Shown one piece after another: positions 52,606 through 61,893 of a DNA stretch of 64,000 bases. Position numbers and translations under genes: made by a program. Where the stretch lies: positions 5,165,501 to 5,229,500 of the forward strand of contig LR882958.1 in the NCBI GenBank assembly GCA_904830895.1, written 5' to 3'. The notes under the pieces were generated by a model. It did not search any database, was not told where the DNA came from, and saw only the letters and a list, made by a program, of their open reading frames with translations. Origin of the DNA: Planktothrix rubescens CCAP 1459/22 (lineage in GTDB: Bacteria; Cyanobacteriota; Cyanobacteriia; Cyanobacteriales; Microcoleaceae). The first letter of the stretch is position 1. Every line of letters starts with the position of its first letter.

Positions 52606-54396
52606 ATGTCTCTCCCCATTCGCAACGTAGCAATTATTGCCCACGTCGATCACGGCAAAACGACCCTTGTGGACGCACTTCTCAGACAATCTGGCATTTT
52701 CCGTGAAGGGGAAGAGGTTCCAGATTGCGTTATGGACTCTAATGATATTGAACGGGAACGTGGGATCACGATTTTATCTAAAAATACCGCAGTTCGCTAT
52801 AAAGAGACCGTTATTAATATTATCGACACCCCTGGTCACGCCGACTTTGGGGGCGAAGTCGAACGGGTATTAGGAATGGTGGACGGTTGTATTTTAATCG
52901 TCGATGCCAACGAAGGGCCCATGCCCCAAACCCGGTTTGTGTTGAAAAAAGCTTTGGAAAAAGGACTGCGCCCGATTGTCGTGATTAATAAAATTGACCG
53001 TCATCGCGCCAGCCCCCACACCGCCGTTGATAAAGTCTTAGATTTATTCTTAGAACTCGGCGCCGATGACGACCAATGTGAATTCCCCTATCTATTTGCT
53101 TCGGGTTTAGGTGGCTTTGCCAAGCGCACCCTAGAGGATGAAAGCTCGGATATGCAGCCGATGTTTGAGTATATCCTCGAATATGTTCCGCCCCCAGTGG
53201 GAAACCCGGAAAAATCCTTGCAAATGCAGGTCACAACCCTTGATTATTCTGAATATGTGGGGCGAATTGTGATTGGAAAAATCCATAATGGCGTGATTAA
53301 AACCGGACAACTAGCCTCATTAATTAAGGAAGATGGCAGTATTGTTAAAAGCAAAATCTCTAAATTAATGGGATTTGAAGGCTTAAAACGGATTGAACTG
53401 CAAGAAGCATCGGCGGGAAATATTGTGGCGGTGGCTGGGTTTAGTGATGCCAATATTGGCGAAACTATTACCTGTCCCAACGACCCCCAAGCCTTACCAT
53501 TAATTAAAGTCGATGAACCGACCTTACAAATGACTTTCTCGGTGAATGACTCGCCCTTTGCTGGACAGGAAGGCAAGTTAGTGACTTCGCGGCAAGTGCG
53601 CGATCGCTTAATGCGAGAATTAGAAACTAACGTCGCCCTGCGGGTGGAAGAAACCGACTCCCCCGATAAGTTCTTGGTATCGGGACGGGGGGAACTGCAC
53701 CTAGGGATTTTGATTGAAAATATGCGTCGGGAAGGTTACGAATTCCAGGTATCCCAACCCCAGGTAATTTACCGCGAAGTCAATAGCCAACCCTATGAAC
53801 CCTTTGAATATCTGGTGTTAGATGTGCCTGAAGATGGCGTGGGTAGCTGTATTGAACGCTTGGGTCAACGGCGGGCAGAAATGCAGGATATGTTAGTTGG
53901 TGGTAATGGCCGAACTCAGTTAGATTTTGTTGTGCCTGCCCGGGGTTTAATTGGGTTCCGAGGGGAATTCATGCGGATGACTCGCGGGGAAGGGATTATG
54001 AACCATAGTTTCCTAGAATATCGCGCCCTATCTGGGGATATTGAAGCCCGTCGGAATGGGGTGTTGATTTCCTTTGAGGAAGGGGTGAGTACCTTCTATG
54101 CGATGAAAAACGCTGAAGACCGAGGGGTATTTTTTATTACGCCTGGGACTAAGGTGTACAGAGGTATGATTGTGGGTGAAAACAACCGTCCCCAAGATTT
54201 GGAACTGAATATCTGTAAAACCAAACAATTGACTAACCATCGGGCGGCCGGGGCGGATGAACTGGTGCAGTTACAAGCCCCTATGGAGATGAGTTTGGAA
54301 CGGGCGTTGGAATATATTGGCCATGATGAATTGGTGGAAGTTACTCCCCAGTCTATTCGTCTACGCAAACTCAGTAAGAAGTTAGTTAAACGTTAA
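52606..54396 (+). CDS. typA: Ribosome-associated GTPase TypA/BipA
   Basis: 596 residues. GTPase motifs are GHVDHGKTT, the RGITI switch [11 protein letters not shown] and NKID. Domains II, III and V and the TypA-specific C-terminal domain follow ([18 protein letters not shown] region). It binds ribosomes and supports 50S assembly and stress or cold adaptation. Length is normal and the TAT-type -10 region upstream is AT-rich. A hairpin follows 25 bases after the stop. Confidence 0.97.
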   Translation: MSLPIRNVAIIAHVDHGKTTLVDALLRQSGIFREGEEVPDCVMDSNDIERERGITILSKNTAVRYKETVINIIDTPGHADFGGEVERVLGMVDGCILIVDANEGPMPQTRFVLKKALEKGLRPIVVINKIDRHRASPHTAVDKVLDLFLELGADDDQCEFPYLFASGLGGFAKRTLEDESSDMQPMFEYILEYVPPPVGNPEKSLQMQVTTLDYSEYVGRIVIGKIHNGVIKTGQLASLIKEDGSIVKSKISKLMGFEGLKRIELQEASAGNIVAVAGFSDANIGETITCPNDPQALPLIKVDEPTLQMTFSVNDSPFAGQEGKLVTSRQVRDRLMRELETNVALRVEETDSPDKFLVSGRGELHLGILIENMRREGYEFQVSQPQVIYREVNSQPYEPFEYLVLDVPEDGVGSCIERLGQRRAEMQDMLVGGNGRTQLDFVVPARGLIGFRGEFMRMTRGEGIMNHSFLEYRALSGDIEARRNGVLISFEEGVSTFYAMKNAEDRGVFFITPGTKVYRGMIVGENNRPQDLELNICKTKQLTNHRAAGADELVQLQAPMEMSLERALEYIGHDELVEVTPQSIRLRKLSKKLVKR

Positions 54397-54420
54397 TCTT
54401 GTCTTAACCTCGTTAAAATG

Positions 54421-54446
54421 AAGAGACGTGCCACGGCGCGTCTCTT
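54421..54446 (+). terminator. Hairpin after typA
   Basis: AAGAGACGTGCC and GGCGCGTCTCTT form a 12-bp stem with one wobble and a two-base loop. A poor T-tract follows, so it may be the dispersed GAGACG palindrome (compare 17860-17900) acting as a 3' end. Confidence 0.5.
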
Positions 54447-54469
54447 ATTGCTTGGAAGGGAAGACAGAT

Positions 54470-54487
54470 TGCGCTTAAGCGCAACAA
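54470..54487. repeat. GCGCTTAAGCGCAACAAC repeat
   Basis: Self-complementary GCGCTTAAGCGC plus AACAAC, related to the array at 13044-13178. Confidence 0.65.
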
Positions 54488-54512
54488 CTATATACTTTTT
54501 TCTTAAATATGT

Positions 54513-54518
54513 TATAAT
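54513..54518 (+). promoter_or_regulatory. -10 element upstream of the riboswitch
   Basis: A perfect TATAAT about 60 bases before the riboswitch. A -35 is not clear. This fits a leader transcript starting near 54525. Confidence 0.5.
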
Positions 54519-54575
54519 ACCGATAACAAAAATCAATCTTAACCGTTCATCTCCCCCAAATGCTCAATTAAGAGG

Positions 54576-54633
54576 GATGCGTTCAGGCGTTTGAGGAAGA
54601 CGGAAGTAGGGAATTTTCCCGAAGGAACGCACA
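54576..54633 (+). promoter_or_regulatory. Glutamine riboswitch (Downstream-peptide/glnA motif)
   Basis: TGCGTTC (54578-54584) pairs with GAACGCA (54625-54631). Inside are the conserved GACGGAAGTAGG at 54599-54610 and CGAAGGAACGC at 54620-54630, the core of glutamine-I riboswitches. It lies 34 bases before a short reading frame, the arrangement that gave the Downstream-peptide motif its name. In cyanobacteria this class controls nitrogen genes, including a glutamine synthetase inactivating factor. Confidence 0.88.
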
Positions 54634-54667
54634 AAACTCTTTTACCTTGAATTAAGGGTTTGTGGCG

Positions 54668-54874
54668 ATGTTAGTACCTTCTTTGTTTTCTTTAGCAGTT
54701 TCCGTTGTTGCAGTCTTGTTCAGTTTGAGTACCAATGAAGAAATAGTTCAAGTCATGGCTAGGGGAGTTGCTGCTATCAGTTTGGTAGTTAGTTTAGTGT
54801 TAGCACCTTGGTTAATGTTGCTGATTTTATCAGTCCCCGTTATCGGTGCTAAATTGGTCAAAAATGCTGGATAA
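54668..54874 (+). CDS. Downstream peptide: 68-residue membrane protein
   Basis: Two hydrophobic helices (about residues 2-20 and 33-60) joined by a short acidic loop (STNEEIVQVMARG), ending GAKLVKNAG. Met at 54668 is the usual start, but a GTG two codons earlier (54662) has the better-placed AAGG. It lies directly after a glutamine riboswitch, so expression should follow the glutamine level. It is not similar to known glutamine synthetase inactivating factors (which are soluble and basic), so its role in nitrogen control is open. Confidence 0.75.
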   Translation: MLVPSLFSLAVSVVAVLFSLSTNEEIVQVMARGVAAISLVVSLVLAPWLMLLILSVPVIGAKLVKNAG

Positions 54875-54940
54875 ATACCAAAAATCCCTGTTTGGTTTTC
54901 AGGGTGCAAAAATCCACAGCCAACTCAATATTAATCTATT

Positions 54941-54986
54941 ATACCCCGCATCATTACCCAGTAACCAACGCGGGGTTTTTATTTTT
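54941..54986 (+). terminator. Rho-independent terminator of the peptide gene
   Basis: CCCCGC (54944-54949) pairs with GCGGGG (54970-54975), followed by TTTTTATTTTT. Confidence 0.85.
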
Positions 54987-55009
54987 CTGTTCCCCATTCC
55001 CGATCACGG

Positions 55010-55075
55010 ATTTAAGCGGATTAACACAGATGAAAATCCGTGAAATCCGTGAAATCCTCTTAAATCCGTGATCCC
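55010..55075. repeat. AATCCGTG repeats
   Basis: Repeated AATCCGTGAAATCCGTG and inverted CACGGATTTAAG copies between the terminator and the bciB 3' end. Dispersed low-complexity repeat; no gene. Confidence 0.65.
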
Positions 55076-55082
55076 TGTTCCC

Positions 55083-56288
55083 TCAAGAATTAGGAAGATT
55101 ATATTGTTCAACAATTTGTTTAGCAAAATCAGGAACATGAGTATCTAATTTCTCAGGATAATTTCGTTTAACATACAAATAATTCCGAGTAAAGTGAGAA
55201 TCTATCGAAAAACGGGCATATTCTAACCCTCTAGGGCCGATTTTATCAATCACTACTCCCATTAATTTTGCTGCCCACATCGGTAAGGTGACTGCTTTAT
55301 CGTATGCGGGAATACTTTGCTGCACGGCTGGTTTCCGATTTCCTTGGGTAATTACAGGTTGAGTATCAATTAAATCTTCCACTAAGTCTAACATTTCCTG
55401 TCCGGTTTGATTTCTAACTACAATCCATTGCCAGCCAAAAGTTGCCCCCATATATCCCACAACTAAATCCGCCAAAGAGTTAACATAATCAAAACAACTC
55501 AAACAAGATGGGGCAAAAATATCCTTTAATTCCTTAGTATTTAACCCAAAAAATGGCACGGTTTCAGTAGAGCCATCCTCATGTTTAAAGTGAACTCGAA
55601 AATCCTGCATAAATTCATAATAAACAACAGTATCAGGGGATTTACTGGTGGTTTCCAGAAATTTTTGTAAACCTGCTCGGGTAACATTATCCACGCAGGG
55701 AGTTCCCAAAACATAAAGTTTTTCTAATCCTAATTCCTTCTCAACTGCCCTTAATGCTTGGATTTGACAGCCCACCCCAATCACTAATAACCGCTTCATT
55801 TTCGACTGTTCAATTTGTTCTAATACCGATAAATTTGGGGATAATGTAGGTTTATTAACCTTAGCTGCTAAAATTTCTTCTGGAGTTCTAGCAATCACGG
55901 GTTGAGGTTGAAAACGATCTTCTTTGCTATTCTGAACACAAACCACACCTTCCACTAACCCACGGTTAAGCATTTCAATAGCAATGGTACTTACAATTCC
56001 CGTCCATTGGGCGCCCTCGATAGGTTCTTTTTTTCGAGCTTGCATCATATCTTGATGCACCCCAAAATAGACATCATCCCAATTATCTAAATTGCGGCGA
56101 CGTCCATGAGCTTCTGTTTCTAATTCGGCAATTTGTTGATTCAGAAACGCACAGGCTTCTTTAACATAATGAATATAATAGGTATCGCACAGACCGCACT
56201 CGCTACAGAGTTCTTTCGCCGGGCGACGACTACCGGGTTTCATACCTTTAGCTTTGAGATGTTTGGCGGGCTCTTGTAGTGAAGTCAT
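55083..56288 (-). CDS. bciB: Divinyl (proto)chlorophyllide 8-vinyl reductase BciB type
   Basis: 401 residues of the FrhB family. Iron-sulfur ligands are CSECGLC near the N-terminus (about 25-31), GTPCVDN and CLSCFDY. This family includes the ferredoxin-dependent 8-vinyl reductase of cyanobacteria (slr1923 type, which converts divinyl to monovinyl chlorophyllide) and hydroxymethyl-chlorophyll reductase; length and neighbour style fit the former. I place the start at MTSLQEPAKHL. Directly upstream lies an IS200/IS605-type end, so the original 5' region is gone. An in-frame GTG at 56342 inside the element would add 18 residues. Confidence 0.88.
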   Translation of the reverse strand: MTSLQEPAKHLKAKGMKPGSRRPAKELCSECGLCDTYYIHYVKEACAFLNQQIAELETEAHGRRRNLDNWDDVYFGVHQDMMQARKKEPIEGAQWTGIVSTIAIEMLNRGLVEGVVCVQNSKEDRFQPQPVIARTPEEILAAKVNKPTLSPNLSVLEQIEQSKMKRLLVIGVGCQIQALRAVEKELGLEKLYVLGTPCVDNVTRAGLQKFLETTSKSPDTVVYYEFMQDFRVHFKHEDGSTETVPFFGLNTKELKDIFAPSCLSCFDYVNSLADLVVGYMGATFGWQWIVVRNQTGQEMLDLVEDLIDTQPVITQGNRKPAVQQSIPAYDKAVTLPMWAAKLMGVVIDKIGPRGLEYARFSIDSHFTRNYLYVKRNYPEKLDTHVPDFAKQIVEQYNLPNS

Positions 56289-56290
56289 AA

Positions 56291-56505
56291 GAAAAGGGTG
56301 GGAGTGTGGAAACTCAGTGTCTTCAGACCTGAGAGGAAACACGACACAGGGGAATTTATTCCCCTTGAAATATTAGTTTACCAAATGGTGCGGATCTTCA
56401 ATATATTTTTTAACAGTTTCACTGTAGTTGATTACCATAAAGATGTCAACAAAGTCTTGATGGTCGAGTCAATGACTAAAACAATTAAAAAAATGGGAGT
56501 GTAGC
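56291..56505. mobile_element. Truncated IS200/IS605-type left end
   Basis: The first 75 bases match the element at 42156 onward closely (GAAAAGGGTGGGAGTGTGGA, the CTTCAGACC loop, GACACAGGGGAATTTATTCC). Both follow TCATAA. No right end is seen; after about 56370 the sequence is unrelated and then joins coding sequence of pbpC. The first base lies two bases upstream of the bciB ATG. Confidence 0.75.
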
Positions 56506-56570
56506 AAATTTTACATTGTTTTCGCCATCGGGCAATCCGAACTATTTTAGTCCTATTTTGTTTAGGGGGA

Positions 56571-58871
56571 ATGGTACGATTATTTCCCTATTTTATTCCT
56601 ATTCATGCAGCAGATATTCAACAAAAAGATGTAGCTTTTGAATTTAGCGATCGCAATAATTTACCATTAGGAACAATTTTAAGTTCCGATCAAAATCATA
56701 CTGCAATTGTGCCTTTAAGTCAAGTTTCACCCCATTTTATTCAAGGAATTATTGCCGCCGAAGATAAACGCTATTATCAACATGGGGCGGTTGATTCCGT
56801 TGCCCTGATTCGTTCTATTTTAGAAGCCTTTCAAGCCAAGAAAATTGTTAGCGGTGCGTCTACTATTACCATGCAATTAGCGAGATTATTAGAACCCGCA
56901 CCTCGAACATTGTCAAATAAATTTGGCGAAATTTGGTTATCTTGGCGACTCACCGCCGGAATGAATCAACAGGAAATATTAGAAAATTATATTAATCGTT
57001 TACCAATGGGAGGTAATTTATATGGCGTTGAAGCAGCAGCAAAAACCTATTTTAATACTTCTGCATCGGAGTTGAATTTAGCCCAAGCAAGTCTATTAGC
57101 CGCCCTTCCCAATGACCCCACAGACCTAAATCCTTATTATAATTTATCCTCCTTAAAAAAACGTCAAAATTATGTATTAAAAAGAATGGTTGAAGATGGA
57201 TATATTACCACTATTCAAGCGGAACGCGCCTATGAAGAAAAGTTACAATTCCAACCCCAACAACAAGGAATTATCGCCGCCCCCCATTTTCTATTTTGGC
57301 TAACCGAAAAGTTAACAAATTCCATCCCCCCTTCCCCGATTAATCAGGGGAGTATTTATCCAGAAATAACCCCTAATTCTCCCCCCATTAATAAGGGAGG
57401 GCTGGGGGGGGTCAGAGAGTCAACCTATAAAATTAAAACCACAATAGATCGCCCGTTACAACAATTTATTGAAGCCCAAATTCAACAAATTATTATCAGT
57501 TTAAAAGATCATAATGTTCATCATGCTGCGGCTTTAGTTATTGATAATCATACCGGGGAAGTATTGGCTTATGTGGGTTCTCCCGATTATTTTAATACCG
57601 ATAAATTCGGGCGAAATGATGGTGTTCAAGCCTTACGACAACCCGGATCAACCTTAAAACCATTTTTATATGAATTAGCCTTATCAAAAGCCATTATTAA
57701 ACCCCATACAATATTAGCAGATGTTCCTAGTTATTACGCAATTCCAGGGGCAAAACTCTACAGTCCAACGGACTACAGCGAAACATTTTTAGGCCCGGTG
57801 CGGGTACGGGTAGCGTTGGCAAACTCTTTAAATGTTCCCGCAGTCAAAGTATTAGAAAAAGTCACTGTTACCGTATTTTTAGAACGATTAAAACAATTAG
57901 GATTTCAACATTTAACTCATACTCCTGATTATTATGGTTTAGGATTAACTTTAGGGAGTGGAGAAGTCAGTTTATGGGAATTAGCCCAGGCTTATTTAAT
58001 TATGGCAAATCAAGGTAAAATAATCACACCTAATGTGATCATAAATCAAGCTAGAAATATCAAAAATTCTGCACTTTCTATTGATGCTCCTGTCACTTGG
58101 CAATTAATCACAAATATGTTAAGTGATGCCCATGCAAGATCCCATTCTTTTGGGATTGATTCTGTCTTGAATTTACCCTTTCCAGTTGCAGTTAAAACCG
58201 GAACTTCTTCCAATTATCGAGATACTTGGACAGTGGGTTTTACCACAGATTATACCGTAGCAACTTGGGTAGGAAATTTTGACGGTCAAGGTATGGAAAA
58301 TGTATCTGGAGTGACGGGTGCTGCACCATTATGGAATCGAATTTTATTGCATTTACACGAAACAAAAGAACCTGCTAATTTTCCCGCCCCAGAAGGGTTA
58401 ATTCAGTTACCGATTTGTGCAACTACCGGGTTACGTCCGACCAAAGATTGTTCCGGTGGAATAGTATTAGAATATTTTGATCCCAAAGCTATCGCCGAAT
58501 ATGAGAAAAAATCTCCTAAATCAGTTTTAAATTCCGAATATAATGAATGGTTATCTCGACAATCTCATCCTCAATTAACCCAAAATCAGTTAAAAATTAT
58601 TTCTCCTCAAGTTAATGATTATTTTGTGATTAATTCAGAAAAAACTGCTAAATTAGAATTTAAAATTACTGGTAATTCTCAACAGTCGGTGGAATGGTGG
58701 TTAAATGGAGAAAAATTAAATTCTCAGTCTGATAATTCTCTGTTTTGGCAATTACAACCTGGACAATGGACATTAACAGTTAAACAAGGTACTCAACAGG
58801 ATAGTGTTCAATTTCAAGTGCAAAAAGCCGATAAAAAACCCTATCGTCGGGGTTTCTCGGTTGTAAATTAG
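56571..58871 (+). CDS. pbpC: Penicillin-binding protein 1C (PbpC), 5'-truncated
   Basis: 766 residues from the first ATG. The glycosyltransferase domain has AAEDKRYYQHGAVD and GASTITMQLARLLEP, the transpeptidase has SxxK in PGSTLKP, SxN in ANSLN and KTGT, and a C-terminal BiPBP_C-type domain (SPQVNDYFVI) marks PbpC. Codons upstream of the ATG remain open back to 56505 and read FRHRAIRTILVLFCLGG, the expected membrane anchor, but contain no ATG, GTG or TTG start before an in-frame TAG at 56502. The IS remnant has probably removed the true start, leaving a protein without most of its anchor. Confidence 0.85.
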   Translation: MVRLFPYFIPIHAADIQQKDVAFEFSDRNNLPLGTILSSDQNHTAIVPLSQVSPHFIQGIIAAEDKRYYQHGAVDSVALIRSILEAFQAKKIVSGASTITMQLARLLEPAPRTLSNKFGEIWLSWRLTAGMNQQEILENYINRLPMGGNLYGVEAAAKTYFNTSASELNLAQASLLAALPNDPTDLNPYYNLSSLKKRQNYVLKRMVEDGYITTIQAERAYEEKLQFQPQQQGIIAAPHFLFWLTEKLTNSIPPSPINQGSIYPEITPNSPPINKGGLGGVRESTYKIKTTIDRPLQQFIEAQIQQIIISLKDHNVHHAAALVIDNHTGEVLAYVGSPDYFNTDKFGRNDGVQALRQPGSTLKPFLYELALSKAIIKPHTILADVPSYYAIPGAKLYSPTDYSETFLGPVRVRVALANSLNVPAVKVLEKVTVTVFLERLKQLGFQHLTHTPDYYGLGLTLGSGEVSLWELAQAYLIMANQGKIITPNVIINQARNIKNSALSIDAPVTWQLITNMLSDAHARSHSFGIDSVLNLPFPVAVKTGTSSNYRDTWTVGFTTDYTVATWVGNFDGQGMENVSGVTGAAPLWNRILLHLHETKEPANFPAPEGLIQLPICATTGLRPTKDCSGGIVLEYFDPKAIAEYEKKSPKSVLNSEYNEWLSRQSHPQLTQNQLKIISPQVNDYFVINSEKTAKLEFKITGNSQQSVEWWLNGEKLNSQSDNSLFWQLQPGQWTLTVKQGTQQDSVQFQVQKADKKPYRRGFSVVN
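57322..57420. repeat. Intergenic-type repeat inside pbpC coding region
   Basis: The stretch encodes PPSPINQGS...PPINKGGLGG and is built from CCCCCATTAATAAGGGAGGG-like palindromes, the family seen between genes at 34391-34409. It keeps the frame, adding about 33 residues between the two catalytic domains. Confidence 0.75.
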
Positions 58872-58897
58872 AAACCGGGTTTCTGTTTCCAAATCCT

Positions 58898-61591
58898 TTA
58901 TTTTTCAATAGCAGGTCGAACTAAAATAACTGTACATTGACAGTTTTTAGCGATCGCTTCTGGAATATTACCTTGAATTGCTTGTCGTAACATTCCCTCT
59001 CGACTTGCCCCTAATACAATCACATCACATTGATCTTTATCCGCTAAATCAATCACCGCTTCTGATACGGAATTAGAACAAACATTACTAAAAATTACCT
59101 CCGTATTTAAACGATGACTTAAATTTTCCGAATCTTGGTTAAAATCTCTAATTTCCTCTGTAGAAATCATACTTTTAACTACTCTAAAAAGACAAATTTT
59201 TGGAGACAAACTTAACTTAATTAATGCAGGTAAAAGCTGCACCGAAACTGAATTTTCCAGGGTGTCCCTAACGGGAACTAACCAACGATGCCAAGCCGAA
59301 ACCGGGCAAGTATTAGGATCGGAATTAGTATTAGTTTGAGGGTCGTGAGGCGTTTGATTTTGACCCCATTTTATCAACATAACTTGGCAGGGAACTAGAC
59401 GAATAACCGCATCCATCACATTGCCAAAAATCCGATCTGGTGCTGATATATCCCCATGCCAACCCATTAATAATAAATCAATATGTTCCTCTTGAGTTGT
59501 TTCTAAAATCGCTTGGGCAACATCATGGGCAACTCGAATTTGAGTATGAACAGAAATCTTTAAATTCTGTCCTAAACGTTCCGCTTGTTGTAATAAACGC
59601 CGACTTTTTGTTAATCGAACAGAGGTTTCTGAAGGAGAGTTACTATAGGGAATAGTAATCACTGTGATACATTCTAATTCATAATTGCGTTCCTGGGCGA
59701 TCGCCACGGCAACTTTTAATAATGCCGGGGCAGTTTGGGGGTTATATAATGATACTAATAAACGCCCATTTCCGGTTTGTGGCCCCCTAGTTTGATAGGC
59801 AATATAAGAAGATTCATGATGTCGCCCGACTTGGGTTGTTTCCCCATTAATTTGCCCTAATTCCGCTCGAATAATATCACTGCGAGTAATAATTCCCACT
59901 AAATGATGATGTTCTATAACGGGTAAACGACTTAATTTATAATGACCTAATAAATATAAAACATGAGTTAAATTATCATCGGGATTAACAGTAATTGGTT
60001 GAGTAGTCATTAACTGATTAATCGGAGTATGATTAGGTAATTGACGATTACTAATTTGGGCTAAATCCGTTTGGGTAATAATTCCGACTAATTTGCCATT
60101 TTCAACTACAGGAAATCCGCGATGATGGGATTTTGCAAAGGCTTCAATCACCTGTTCTAAAGTCAAATTACCTGCTAAGGTTTCGACATTTCTTTGCATA
60201 ACATTAGCTGCGCGTAAATTCTCCAATGCCCCATCAATTGGGTGATCGGATTTGAGTTCAATTCCACTCAATTTTAATAACTGATCATAGAGAGATTCAG
60301 GATCGATTTTTTCCGCAATTAAATATGCTACAATAGAAGAAATCATTAACGGTAAAACTAACCCGAAATCCGTTGTAATTTCAAACACAATTACAACAGC
60401 CGTCATCGGTGTTCGCGCCACAGCACAGAAAAAAGCCCCCATTCCCGCAAAGGCAAAAATAGTGGGTTGGTCAATTCCTAACATTAATTCGGATTCCCAG
60501 GTTCCGACTAAATGACCTAACGCCGAACCCAATACTAAAGAAGGGGCAAATAGTCCCCCAGGTGCGCCGGAACTGGCTGCAATTATAGTTAGAATAAAAT
60601 GAGCCGTAAATACTAAAGCACTGGTTTCCCAAGACAATTCCCCACTTAAAATTAATTGCCTAATTCCGGTATTATTCCTAAAGGAAAGGGGTAATAATGA
60701 TACGATTAAACCTGATAATAACCCGGCAACTGCCATGCGCTGAGGTAATCCCCAACGTAATACTCGGCGGTTAAATTTTGACCCGGAAATAATACTCCGA
60801 CTAAAAATTGCTCCTAAAACTCCCGCTAAAATTCCTAATAGAATAAATAACGGAATTTCTCTGGCATAAAGTAATCGATCATGTACGGTTTCTAATATAA
60901 TAGTTTTTGTGGCGCTATCACTAAATTCTTGACCCCCTAATAAACGGGAAACCACCGCACCAATAAAAGAGGCAATAATCGCCGGGCCGAGGGTAATTCC
61001 TGACACATCATGCAGCAGTTCTTCTACTACAAATAACACCCCGGCAATCGGAGCATTAAATCCAGCGGCTAATCCGGCGGCGGCACCACAAGCGATTAAT
61101 TGACGTCGATAATTCGGAGAAGTGGGAACCCAACGACTAATCCAAGCAGCTAAAGCGGCACCAATTTGGACAGTCGGCCCCTGACGTCCTAAAGTTAACC
61201 CAGAACCCATCGTAAACATCGTGCCAATAAGTTTAGCAAATGCCACTCGAAAGTCAAGGGAAATCGGTTCTCCCGCCAATGCTGCTTTTACTTGTGGAAT
61301 CCCACTTCCGGCGGTTTCTGGTGCTAATCTTTCTACTAAAAAACCCGTTAATAAACCCCCAATTAATCCAATGATGGGAAGCAATATCCAAGCGGGAATC
61401 GCAGAATTTAATGATGTGGAAATTCGTAAAGAACCTAACCAACCCGCACCTTCTTTTAATATAAATGCGGCTAAACCGGAGACTAAACCAATTAAACCCG
61501 CTTCAATAATGGCAAAACGTTTCGGGGTCGTGGGTGATAAAATTTTGGAGAACAGAACAGAAACTTCTCTGGAGATAGAGATGCGCCACAT
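58898..61591 (-). CDS. ClC-type chloride channel with CBS and Usp domains
   Basis: 897 residues. The ClC membrane domain (about 25-430) has the chloride motifs GSGIP (95-99) and GRQGPTVQ (135-142), where the third residue is Gln137 instead of the gating Glu of E. coli ClC (GREGP). Two CBS repeats follow (about 445-575; VMQRNVETLAGNLT, LMTTQPITV), then two universal stress protein domains (about 605-740 and 765-895). CBS and Usp domains usually bind adenine nucleotides, so transport may respond to energy state. Loss of the Glu suggests a channel or uncoupled carrier rather than a proton exchanger (inference). Confidence 0.92.
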   Translation of the reverse strand: MWRISISREVSVLFSKILSPTTPKRFAIIEAGLIGLVSGLAAFILKEGAGWLGSLRISTSLNSAIPAWILLPIIGLIGGLLTGFLVERLAPETAGSGIPQVKAALAGEPISLDFRVAFAKLIGTMFTMGSGLTLGRQGPTVQIGAALAAWISRWVPTSPNYRRQLIACGAAAGLAAGFNAPIAGVLFVVEELLHDVSGITLGPAIIASFIGAVVSRLLGGQEFSDSATKTIILETVHDRLLYAREIPLFILLGILAGVLGAIFSRSIISGSKFNRRVLRWGLPQRMAVAGLLSGLIVSLLPLSFRNNTGIRQLILSGELSWETSALVFTAHFILTIIAASSGAPGGLFAPSLVLGSALGHLVGTWESELMLGIDQPTIFAFAGMGAFFCAVARTPMTAVVIVFEITTDFGLVLPLMISSIVAYLIAEKIDPESLYDQLLKLSGIELKSDHPIDGALENLRAANVMQRNVETLAGNLTLEQVIEAFAKSHHRGFPVVENGKLVGIITQTDLAQISNRQLPNHTPINQLMTTQPITVNPDDNLTHVLYLLGHYKLSRLPVIEHHHLVGIITRSDIIRAELGQINGETTQVGRHHESSYIAYQTRGPQTGNGRLLVSLYNPQTAPALLKVAVAIAQERNYELECITVITIPYSNSPSETSVRLTKSRRLLQQAERLGQNLKISVHTQIRVAHDVAQAILETTQEEHIDLLLMGWHGDISAPDRIFGNVMDAVIRLVPCQVMLIKWGQNQTPHDPQTNTNSDPNTCPVSAWHRWLVPVRDTLENSVSVQLLPALIKLSLSPKICLFRVVKSMISTEEIRDFNQDSENLSHRLNTEVIFSNVCSNSVSEAVIDLADKDQCDVIVLGASREGMLRQAIQGNIPEAIAKNCQCTVILVRPAIEK

Positions 61592-61893
61592 AATCAGTCA
61601 TCAGTTAACAGTCATCAGTTAACAGTGTAAGAGGTATAGCAACCGCCAAGGCAGTTAGGACACCAGACGGATATTGGAACCCAGACGGTGAAGTATTTTC
61701 CCCCGGTGTTCCCTCCCTCCCTAGCCCCCCGTGCACGGCAGGTTGGGGGGCTGTTCCCTGCTATATCAGTCAACAGTCAACAGTTATCAGTGTAAGAGGT
61801 ATCAGTCATCAGTTAACAGTAAAGAGTTCATTGTTAATACTTGTAGGCTGAAAACAGTTAACTGTAAACTTCTTAACTGATAACTGTTAACTG
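61592..61893. repeat. Repeat-rich intergenic region
   Basis: Heptamers CAGTCAT/CAGTTAA (61592-61625 and 61766-61893) flank a GC-rich segment at 61700-61760 that is an inverted relative of 8221-8297 (shared GTGCACGG core, GGTGTTCCCTCCCTCCCTAG). No gene. Confidence 0.8.

Noticed and set aside
56298-56504. 68-residue plus-strand frame before pbpC
   Set aside because: It runs through an IS end (also in-frame on the other strand) with no conserved domain; more likely debris.
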